DNA from: Actinomycetota bacterium
Lineage (GTDB): Bacteria; Actinomycetota; Thermoleophilia; Solirubrobacterales; Solirubrobacteraceae
Reading direction: 5' to 3'
Assembly: GCA_009699865.1 (NCBI GenBank)
Contig: WLNJ01000001.1
Span: forward strand, 62,001-126,000
Length of the DNA stretch: 64,000 nt
Program-made: the position numbers and the translations under genes
The notes under the pieces: generated by a model
Database searches by the model: none
Told to the model about the DNA's origin: nothing
The model's input: only the letters and a program-made list of their open reading frames with translations
Part shown: positions 16,556-23,459 of the stretch, in pieces
Layout: each line of letters begins with the position of its first letter
Numbering within the stretch: the first letter of the stretch is position 1

Positions 16556-18242
16556 CAGGCCCTCCCAGCTCGGACGAGACGCGGTCAGACTTGGCGGACC
16601 GCTTCAGCACATAGACGCGCGCGCAGCCAAAATCATGGGTGCTGAGAATGATCGGTCCCAGCTCCCTGCCCAGCGACGTGGCCGGCTGGGCATTGCCATG
16701 GCAGGCTTGGAAGATGAACCTTGCTCCCGTTGATTCCACTGCTGCCTGAGCTGCGGCAGGGCTCATAAAATTCCCAAAGATTGCTCCGACTGGCAGTGCC
16801 CTCTGAAAGTAGTTCGGTGTCCAAGAGAATGGTCCCATGAGCGCCTCTCGCCCAGTGTAGGCGGGGATTAACAGCCCTCCATATTCATCAGTCATGACAC
16901 CGCCTGGCTGAGGGTCAACCTCAAGAAAGCGCAGTGCCCGCTTCTCGCCTGGAGCGATGTAATACGGGTAGGCAACCTTGTTGATTTGGTTGTACGCGCT
17001 CCACATCTTGTGGATCGTCCCTGGGACTGAAAGAAAGAGCAGGACTGGCACAACCCACCAAAACGCTGGTCGGGGAACCCAGCGGGGACGGTAGGAAGTC
17101 ATGCCCTGCGCCGCCAATACGCCGATAGGGAACATTAGGCCTTGTGCTGAATGGAACGGGAAGGTCCCGAATGGCTGCAGAAAGACAATCAGGGCTGCCA
17201 GTGGCCAGAACCTAACTGCCGCCTGCCCCCAACTCAAGTCCTTGCGCCTCAACGCGAATAGAGCAGGAATACCCAAGGGCGCGAGGGTGAGGAGAACCAC
17301 CCACCAAGGCCAGCCCCAGAGTGGACTTCCGTCAGCTTGGTTCACCTCACCAGCCAACTTCCATGCTGCATCCGTCTTAGACAGGAGTGCGTAGTAGACC
17401 GCTGGGATGGCCCCGGCCACAAATAGCCAGAGCAATCCAATGTCGATGGACTTTCCGTAACGCCAACGCCGGAACACCTCCACAAAGCCGATGATCAAGA
17501 GTGTCTCCCCTCCCTGCCAAGGCTGGAGCCACATCACAAGCCCCGAGCCAAGCGACAGCAGGACCAGCAGGCGGGTACTACCGTCACCAGAGCTGCGCTT
17601 GGCCACCCCGAGGAGCACGAACACCATCAGGGCGATTGCTATCGCCGTCATGGAATAGCCCTGCAATGGCTGCACGGTCCAAATCTCGCCGGACATGAAG
17701 TCCAGCTTCAGGCCCCAGATGTAGTTGTTACGTCGATTTCCAATGTCGAAGAACTTCACCAGCCCGCTCCATGGCATAACAGCGAACAGCACAATGAAGA
17801 TGGCCCCTCTGCGAGCCCAAGTCCCAACGACAAGGTGCCTGACCCAACAGAGGGCCGCAGCGAAAGTGAGCACTGCGGCAACTGGTTTCCAGAGGGCAGC
17901 GTAGGCGGCCTGGATTGGAACACCCAACCGGAATAAGAGTCCCGAGATTAGAAAGCCGGGATGCAGAAAGACGCGTGAATCAGGGGAGAAGTCCCAGCGG
18001 TTACCGATCAGCCCGTGATTACCCGCCTCTCTAATCCAGGTCAGGTACTGCAACTGGTCGAGGGCTACAGGACTTTCACCCCCACTCCAGGTCCTCCCTT
18101 TGAGCAGCAGCGGCACCACGATCGCGAATGAGGCGACGACTACACCTGCAAACGCACTCCAGTCGAACCAGTCAAGTCCGAGCTCCCTCCGCTGCCGAGG
18201 GGTGCTCAAGGACGGTCCAGCATCAGCGGGCAGCGCGCTCAT
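16545..18242 (-). CDS. GT-C-like membrane protein, paralogue D of the five-member family
   Basis: This 565-residue protein is the first of three tandem paralogues, 24 bases downstream of the methyltransferase-GT2 fusion gene. Blocks: LDWFDW, VALDQLQYLTWIREAGNHGL (about residues 60-79), HPGFLISGL, WLQPWQGGETLL, PAVYYALLSKTDAAWKLAGE, FPFHSAQG, VPGTIHK, YPYYIAPGEKRALRFL, GPFSWTPNYFQRA, STGARFIFQAC, FGCARVYVLK. It has one variation in an otherwise fixed block: QGGE instead of QGAE. As a GT-C-like protein it would use lipid-phosphate sugars, and the gene upstream looks able to make such a donor. That link is inference from position and fold. Confidence 0.74.
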   Translation of the reverse strand: MSALPADAGPSLSTPRQRRELGLDWFDWSAFAGVVVASFAIVVPLLLKGRTWSGGESPVALDQLQYLTWIREAGNHGLIGNRWDFSPDSRVFLHPGFLISGLLFRLGVPIQAAYAALWKPVAAVLTFAAALCWVRHLVVGTWARRGAIFIVLFAVMPWSGLVKFFDIGNRRNNYIWGLKLDFMSGEIWTVQPLQGYSMTAIAIALMVFVLLGVAKRSSGDGSTRLLVLLSLGSGLVMWLQPWQGGETLLIIGFVEVFRRWRYGKSIDIGLLWLFVAGAIPAVYYALLSKTDAAWKLAGEVNQADGSPLWGWPWWVVLLTLAPLGIPALFALRRKDLSWGQAAVRFWPLAALIVFLQPFGTFPFHSAQGLMFPIGVLAAQGMTSYRPRWVPRPAFWWVVPVLLFLSVPGTIHKMWSAYNQINKVAYPYYIAPGEKRALRFLEVDPQPGGVMTDEYGGLLIPAYTGREALMGPFSWTPNYFQRALPVGAIFGNFMSPAAAQAAVESTGARFIFQACHGNAQPATSLGRELGPIILSTHDFGCARVYVLKRSAKSDRVSSELGGPDGG

Positions 18243-18266
18243 AGGGAAAACAAGCGCCCTTAGGCG

Positions 18267-19982
18267 TTAGGACCTTGAGGCCGGGTCGCTCAGACGCTCG
18301 GCGCGAAGCTTCGCTGCTGGCGGCCGGAGCACAGCCCAGTCACGCTTGCGTTCGTCCCGCCGGAAGCGGTAAAGAACGCGAAGTGTCTTAAGCCCGTACT
18401 TGACGCTCGTCCGGAAGGAGACACTTGAGGCCTCAAGGAAGTAGCGGGTCGGGATGGCGATCTCAACAACTCGGGCGCCACTGGCAGTGAGCTGGGCGAA
18501 GATCTCCTGGTCGAACACAAACTCATCATCGTTTCGCAGGAAAGCAATCTTGTTGAGGCAGTCCACTGAGAAGGCTCTGTATCCAGTGTGGTATTCAGAG
18601 TAGTCGCGCCGGAAGGCTGTGTTCTCGCACCAAGTTAGAAACTTGTTGCCCACCCACTTCCATCGCGGCATGCCACCAGAGATCGCCCGATCGTCGAGCA
18701 TCCGTGACCCAATCACGCAATCTGCGCGGCCCTCAGCAATTGGTTGGACCATCTCAGCCAACAGAGAAGGGTCGTACTGGTTGTCAGCGTGGACCATGAC
18801 GACGACATCAGCACCATCAAGGGCTGCTCGGCTGTAGCAAGTCTTCTGGTTGGCTCCATAGCCCCTGTTCTTCGGATGGCGGAGGACATCAAAGCCCTCA
18901 TCGAGAGCCACTTGCACCGTGTCGTCCGGGCCATGGTCGTCAACGACAAGACCTCGGTCGGCCTTATCTGCTGGGATCTCCTTGGCTACAAGGGGAAGGG
19001 TCTTGGCGGCGTTATATGCCGGAAGGACGACATGAACCTTGAGGTCTCCCCCACGATCCGTCATCAGGGGCTTGCCGGTCACTTGGACGGCAACATTGTG
19101 GGCCAGGATGACGACCTCGTCTCCCAATGGAAGCGAGACCATCCGGCGTCCAAGTGGCGACTTTCCGATCGGTCGCAGGATCGAGAACGGGAAGCCACGA
19201 TCCGCAAGTCCGTTGATCCAGTATGAGAAAGCGAATGTCCTGACAAGATCCTTGTTCTCGCTGATCACGAGCCCCGTAGCGCTGAGAAGCTCAGCCAAGG
19301 TCAGGCGTGGCAGGAGGAATGTGTGTGCTGGCACGAAGCCCCACCAGTTGCCACGAGCAAGGCGTGCTAGACGCGCTGATGGGTCCGGTGTGACGATGCA
19401 GAGCACTCCTCCTGGAGCCAGCAGGCGCTTGCAGTGATCAATAGCGCTGACTGGGTCGGTCAGATGCTCAATCACATCAGCAAGTACGACAACATCAAAT
19501 CCTTGTTCGTCCAGAAAGTCTTCGAGGCCTACTTCACGGACATCGAGACCAAGTTCGTCCCGTGCATGGGCCGCGTTGGCTGAGCTGAGCTCAAGACCCA
19601 TCGTGTCGTAGCCGGCCTTCTTGGCCTGGTCGAGCAGGAGACCATGGCCACAGCCAACATCGAGAAGTCGTCCACCCGGCTTGTACTTAGCAATCATGTC
19701 CAGGAGTCTGTCCCCGGTTGCCCGACGCCCAGCCTCCTCGTCCAGATACGACGTGTCGGTCATGTCCCGGTAGAGGTCATGCAGGTCGCCGCCCGCGGGA
19801 AGTGATGGCTGAATCACAGTGCCGCAGTCTCTGCACCGGAAGAGATCGCAGTAGATCCGTGACTCGTGATTCGACGGAGCCATGGCTGCCGATCCGGCTA
19901 CATCGATCGTCCCCGGGTAGGCGAGATCGGCGGTACCGCCGCAGATGCGGCAGTCAGTGGTCTTCGTTGTCTCCTCAGGCAT
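18267..19982 (-). CDS. fusion of a zinc-ribbon class I SAM methyltransferase and a DPM1-like GT2
   Basis: This protein of about 571 residues has three parts. Residues 10-60 hold two CxxC pairs (CRIC and CRDC), a zinc-ribbon seen in C-methyltransferases of sugar pathways. Residues 70-280 are a Rossmann methyltransferase with LLDVGCGHGLLLDQA as the SAM motif and VVVLADVIEHLTDP. Residues 310-540 are a GT2 domain of the dolichyl-phosphate-mannose-synthase type: VVLPAYNAAKTL, LVVDDHGPDDT, VVMVHADNQYDPSLL as the metal site, and TGYRAFS. The expected product is a polyprenyl-phosphate sugar, perhaps methylated. I prefer ATG 19982, which follows a TACTCT box, over TTG 20012. Confidence 0.8.
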   Translation of the reverse strand: MPEETTKTTDCRICGGTADLAYPGTIDVAGSAAMAPSNHESRIYCDLFRCRDCGTVIQPSLPAGGDLHDLYRDMTDTSYLDEEAGRRATGDRLLDMIAKYKPGGRLLDVGCGHGLLLDQAKKAGYDTMGLELSSANAAHARDELGLDVREVGLEDFLDEQGFDVVVLADVIEHLTDPVSAIDHCKRLLAPGGVLCIVTPDPSARLARLARGNWWGFVPAHTFLLPRLTLAELLSATGLVISENKDLVRTFAFSYWINGLADRGFPFSILRPIGKSPLGRRMVSLPLGDEVVILAHNVAVQVTGKPLMTDRGGDLKVHVVLPAYNAAKTLPLVAKEIPADKADRGLVVDDHGPDDTVQVALDEGFDVLRHPKNRGYGANQKTCYSRAALDGADVVVMVHADNQYDPSLLAEMVQPIAEGRADCVIGSRMLDDRAISGGMPRWKWVGNKFLTWCENTAFRRDYSEYHTGYRAFSVDCLNKIAFLRNDDEFVFDQEIFAQLTASGARVVEIAIPTRYFLEASSVSFRTSVKYGLKTLRVLYRFRRDERKRDWAVLRPPAAKLRAERLSDPASRS

Positions 19983-19991
19983 CGAGCCGAA

Positions 19992-19997
19992 AGAGTA
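19992..19997 (-). promoter_or_regulatory. candidate -10 box of the methyltransferase-GT2/paralogue operon
   Basis: TACTCT on the minus strand is 9 bases before ATG 19982. If real, it leads the operon of the fusion gene and paralogues D, C and B, and it excludes the longer TTG start at 20012. Confidence 0.4.
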
Positions 19998-20049
19998 GCC
20001 GTCTGAGCGCAACCGCGTGTCACCTGCAGCACAACTCCCCCCGGAGGCC

Positions 20050-20055
20050 TACCAT
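20050..20055 (+). promoter_or_regulatory. candidate leaderless -10 box of the ALG5-like GT2 gene
   Basis: TACCAT sits 7 bases before GTG 20063. The identical TACCAT-N7-GTG layout precedes trpF at 59803. Confidence 0.5.
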
Positions 20056-20062
20056 CGCCTCT

Positions 20063-20872
20063 GTGAGCAATCCCCCAATCGAGATCTCAGTTGTCATCCC
20101 CGCTTACTGCGAAGAGCTCGGAATCGCGGCGACCATCTCAGCCATTCACGACACCTTCGAGGCCGAAGGCTGCGGATTTGAGATCATCGTTGTTGACAAC
20201 GCGTCTACTGATCAAACCGTTGCCAAAGTTGAGGAGCTGCACCTCCCAACTGTCCGCGTACTGATCAACGAGATCAACCGGGGCAAGGGCATGTCAGTGC
20301 GGCGGGGCATGCTTGAGGCCAGCGGAAAGCTGCGCCTTCACTGTGACGCCGACTGCGCCCCGTCTCTCGCAAGTCTGCCGAAGATGCGCGACCTGATCAC
20401 CGCCGGAGCGGACGTGGTTGTCGGCTCGAGGCTTGGACCCGGAGCCGACATTGGGAAGAAGCAGCCGCTACTTCGACGGATCGCAGGATCGTCATTCCAG
20501 ACTCTCTGCCGGGTAATCCTCAGGGAACCAACTCGAGACCGATTCTGTGGCTTCAAGCTCTGGACAGGGACCGCCGCCGCCGATGTGTTCAGCAACATCG
20601 TGCTCGACGGTTGGACCTTCGACGCCGAGGCCCTCTCCTTGGCGAGGCGTTTGGGTTACGGAGTTGTCGAGACCGGGATCGTCTGGGCCGACCGTGAAGG
20701 GTCGCGGCTCTCAATGCTGAAAGTCCTGATCCCAGTTACGCGGGAACTCTTGGTTGCCCGACGCAATGTCAACCGAGTTGCTTCAGGCAGACGCAAAGAA
20801 ATCGTGGATCGACTCAGCCAGCCAGTCGATCATGCCCCGGCTGAGCCCAGGGTGACACCCAACCCAGACTGA
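20063..20872 (+). CDS. GT2 polyprenyl-phosphate sugar synthase-like (ALG5/dolichyl-phosphate glucosyltransferase type)
   Basis: This 269-residue enzyme begins ISVVIPAYCEELGIAATISAI, followed by IVVDNASTDQTVAKVEEL, the glycine-rich NRGKGMSVRRGMLEASG, and LRLHCDADCAPSLASL with the DxD metal site. RDRFCGFKLWTG and GWTFDAEALSLARRLGYGV are strongly typical of ALG5-like transferases, which attach glucose or a related sugar to polyprenyl phosphate. It lacks C-terminal membrane segments. GTG 20063 is chosen because the domain begins there and a TACCAT box lies 7 bases upstream; longer in-frame starts run into the divergent fusion gene. Its last 90 bases overlap the convergent dehydrase gene. Confidence 0.84.
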   Translation: MSNPPIEISVVIPAYCEELGIAATISAIHDTFEAEGCGFEIIVVDNASTDQTVAKVEELHLPTVRVLINEINRGKGMSVRRGMLEASGKLRLHCDADCAPSLASLPKMRDLITAGADVVVGSRLGPGADIGKKQPLLRRIAGSSFQTLCRVILREPTRDRFCGFKLWTGTAAADVFSNIVLDGWTFDAEALSLARRLGYGVVETGIVWADREGSRLSMLKVLIPVTRELLVARRNVNRVASGRRKEIVDRLSQPVDHAPAEPRVTPNPD

Positions 20873-22111
20873 GCCGTCTGTCACAAGGTCGGCGCCTTCT
20901 AGGCTTCCGCTCACACGATGCCCAAGCGGAAGATAGGCCGGCTGGCGAGTCATGTTGCCTGCGAGAAGGAGACGTGAGTCGATTTTGCGCTCCTCAAGGA
21001 ACATCTGCAGCTCCTTCCGCTTCGCCGAGTCTCCATCACGCAGAGTGAACGGGTAACCAAACCACGACGGGTCCGCCCCGGAAATCATCCGCGGAAGTAC
21101 GAGCACATCCTCCAAATCCCGCATCAGGCCATCCAGATACGCAAAGTTCTCGCGTCTCGCCTCATGGAATCCATCCACTCGCTCCAGCTGAGCCACACCG
21201 AGAGCTGCCTGCATGTCGGTGACCTTGAAGTTGAACCCGAGATGGCTGAACACATACTTGTGGTCGTAATCGACGGGCATCTCGCCGTACTGACCATCAA
21301 AGCGATGACCACAGGCATTGTTGACGCCAGGTGGGCAGTAACAGTCCCGTCCCCACTCGCGCAGCGAAGCCACTGCTCGAGTCCAGCCCGGGTCTTCGGT
21401 GCCGACAGCCCCTCCCTCACCCGTTGTCATGTGATGAGCCGGGTAGAACGAATAGGTGGAGGCCTGTCCAAATGTTCCAACTCGCCTTCCCGCAAACTCG
21501 CTGCCGAGCGCGTCGCAGCAATCCTCGATCAGATGCAGGCCGCGGTCCTTACACAGTGCCTCGATTGCAACACCATCAAACGGGTTACCAAGGCAGTGCG
21601 CTGCAACGATGGCCCTAGTCTTGGGACCAATAGCAGCCTCGAACATCTCAACCGTGGGATTGAGCGTGTCTACCTCAACATCAATGTAGACCGGTACGAG
21701 GCCCTGCTGATAGATCGGGTTGACTGTGGTGGGGAACCCAACCGCAGGCGTAATCACCTCATCCCCAGGCTCGAGGGGTCGCTCAATCAGATGGCTGCGC
21801 AATGCACTGATGGCAAGCAGATTGGCCTGTGAACCCGATCCAACAATTACATTGGCGGGCCGCTTGGTGGCTTTGGGTAGATGCGCTCTGAACCGCTCGG
21901 CCCATTGACCCTCCGTTAGCCAGGCGTCAAGAACTGCGCTAACAGCGTTCTCGAGCTCGGCCGGTCCAATGACCTTCTCCCCAACGCTGACAGTCGTCTC
22001 TCCCGGTACAAAGTCTCGCGGTACGAAACGGGCCTCCGCATATGCGCGGGTGGCATCCAATGCCGCTGCACGTAGGACCTGAAGTTCGTGGCTCTCACTG
22101 GAAGTGCTCAT
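20783..22111 (-). CDS. E1-type CDP-4-dehydro-6-deoxyglucose 3-dehydrase (RfbH/DdhC-like, DegT/DnrJ fold)
   Basis: This is a 442-residue PLP enzyme of the DegT/DnrJ/EryC1 fold. In SFYPAHHMTTGEGGAV, His226 stands where aminotransferases have the PLP lysine; this is the hallmark of the E1 dehydrase that removes the C3 hydroxyl in 3,6-dideoxyhexose synthesis. The cysteines fit the E1 [2Fe-2S] pattern exactly: C199-X57-C257-X-C259-X7-C267. The enzyme therefore probably dehydrates a nucleotide-linked 4-keto-6-deoxy sugar. The partner reductase E3 and the CDP-glucose 4,6-dehydratase are not in this window. A TAGGAT box is 9 bases before the ATG. Confidence 0.88.
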   Translation of the reverse strand: MSTSSESHELQVLRAAALDATRAYAEARFVPRDFVPGETTVSVGEKVIGPAELENAVSAVLDAWLTEGQWAERFRAHLPKATKRPANVIVGSGSQANLLAISALRSHLIERPLEPGDEVITPAVGFPTTVNPIYQQGLVPVYIDVEVDTLNPTVEMFEAAIGPKTRAIVAAHCLGNPFDGVAIEALCKDRGLHLIEDCCDALGSEFAGRRVGTFGQASTYSFYPAHHMTTGEGGAVGTEDPGWTRAVASLREWGRDCYCPPGVNNACGHRFDGQYGEMPVDYDHKYVFSHLGFNFKVTDMQAALGVAQLERVDGFHEARRENFAYLDGLMRDLEDVLVLPRMISGADPSWFGYPFTLRDGDSAKRKELQMFLEERKIDSRLLLAGNMTRQPAYLPLGHRVSGSLEGADLVTDGSVWVGCHPGLSRGMIDWLAESIHDFFASA

Positions 22112-22120
22112 GCCGCCGTA

Positions 22121-22126
22121 ATCCTA
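22121..22126 (-). promoter_or_regulatory. candidate -10 box of the E1 dehydrase gene
   Basis: TAGGAT on the minus strand lies 9 bases before ATG 22111, in the 47-base gap after the upstream GT4 gene. Confidence 0.4.
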
Positions 22127-22158
22127 CGGATGAGAGCCGGCGTCCGCTTCAGCGACCG

Positions 22159-23337
22159 TCAGGCTGTCGCGGGGCGCCAAAGACCCCTCCGGCGGACGGA
22201 CTGCCGCTCCCGTGGTGCCATGGGCACACCATCAAGAGAGTCCACGGCCTTTGCAAGACCGACAGCGAATGCGCCCTTGGAGAACCGTTCAGCGCTCGCA
22301 CGGCAGGCCGCTGGATCGAATGAGCCAGGGTCGAAGCTACCGAGCGCGCTCACCATCGTCTCAACGTCGGCGCTAGCGAATAGAGCGCCGCTCTGTCCGG
22401 GCATAACGGTTTCTAGTGCTCCACCAGCAGCCAAGGCCAGCACCGGACGACCCGAAGCCTGAGCTTCAACTGAGGCGATGCCGAACTCCTCCGTCGCGCA
22501 TTGAATCAGCGCTGCGCAGCCGCTCAACCGCTCAGCAACCTCACTGTCAGCGACACGGCCCGTGAACTCGACGGTGTCACCCGCGAGGCTGCGTAGCCGC
22601 CGTAGGTCGGGGCCATCGCCCATAACCGTCAAAGGGACCCCCATCTGGCTGCATGCCTGCACAATCACGTCGATTCGCTTGTGCGGCATTAGCTCGGACA
22701 GAACAACAAACCGCTCACCTGCGTGACCAGTCCGAAACCGTCCAACATCGACGGGTGGGTGCAGAACGGACGAGGAGCGGCCAAACGAACGGGCTAGCCG
22801 TTCTCTGGTGATCTCACCATTGGCCACATAGACGTCAACCTCACGTGCAACCGCGCGATCCCAACTCCGCCAACGACCCAGGATCCGCTCAAGGGCTTTG
22901 CGCACAGGAAGTGGCCTACCGCGCGTTGCGTCCAAACGCTGGTCCCATGCGTAGCGAAATGGGTTGTGCGAGTAGCAGACATGCCGCTGGCCCTCGTGGG
23001 CGATCACCCCGTGGGACCAAGCTGAAGATGAGGAGATGATCAAGTCAAATTCACTCATGTCTAGTGACTCAACCGCCCTCGGATAGAACGGGAGCAGACC
23101 CCTGAAGTTTGAGGAGCTCGGGCGAAGATTCTGTAGATATGAGGTAGTTACACCCCGCGCCGAAAACCGACCCTCTGTTCCATCTTCGTTATAGACCGGG
23201 CTGTATACGGTCGCGTCTGGGAATAGATCACACAGCGCAAGGAACACTCTCTCTCCGCCCCTCAGGCTCAGCAGAAAGTCGTGAACAAGCGCCACCCGTC
23301 CGTGTTTCCTTAATCCGCTTGTGTCGCCCACACCCAC
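22159..23337 (-). CDS. GT4 family glycosyltransferase (WbaZ-like)
   Basis: This is a GT-B enzyme of about 392 residues. VALVHDFLLSLRGGERVFLAL opens the acceptor domain. CYSHNPFRYAWDQRL around residue 125 is the motif seen in WbaZ-type mannosyltransferases. The donor domain has VVLSELMPHKRIDVIVQAC, VMGDGPDLRRL and EEFGIASVEAQASGRPVLALAAGGA. Several GTG starts are possible within the first 15 codons (23337, 23331, 23295) and the sequence does not decide among them. It sits upstream of the E1 dehydrase on the minus strand and is divergent from the secreted hydrolase. The donor sugar is uncertain. Confidence 0.84.
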   Translation of the reverse strand: MGVGDTSGLRKHGRVALVHDFLLSLRGGERVFLALCDLFPDATVYSPVYNEDGTEGRFSARGVTTSYLQNLRPSSSNFRGLLPFYPRAVESLDMSEFDLIISSSSAWSHGVIAHEGQRHVCYSHNPFRYAWDQRLDATRGRPLPVRKALERILGRWRSWDRAVAREVDVYVANGEITRERLARSFGRSSSVLHPPVDVGRFRTGHAGERFVVLSELMPHKRIDVIVQACSQMGVPLTVMGDGPDLRRLRSLAGDTVEFTGRVADSEVAERLSGCAALIQCATEEFGIASVEAQASGRPVLALAAGGALETVMPGQSGALFASADVETMVSALGSFDPGSFDPAACRASAERFSKGAFAVGLAKAVDSLDGVPMAPRERQSVRRRGLWRPATA

Positions 23338-23443
23338 CCCATTTTGTCTGGCTCCTCAGAGCTGGAACGGTACAGCGCACCGGTACTGCCTACTTGGAAA
23401 TGGAAAGATTTGGCAAACATGTGGCACATATCCGCTTGTCGGC

Positions 23444-23452
23444 TGTAATACT
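23444..23452 (+). promoter_or_regulatory. candidate extended -10 element of the first hydrolase gene
   Basis: TGT-AATACT (TGn plus a -10-like hexamer) ends 7 bases before the ATG at 23460. This again suggests a leaderless or nearly leaderless transcript. The hexamer departs from TANNNT at its first base. Confidence 0.35.
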
Positions 23453-23459
23453 CGGCCCC

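Noticed and set aside
19718-20062. A 115-residue N-terminal extension of the ALG5-like GT2 frame
   Set aside because: It runs antisense through the divergent fusion gene, has an arginine/serine/proline-rich composition unlike a protein domain, and precedes a good TACCAT-N7-GTG start at 20063.
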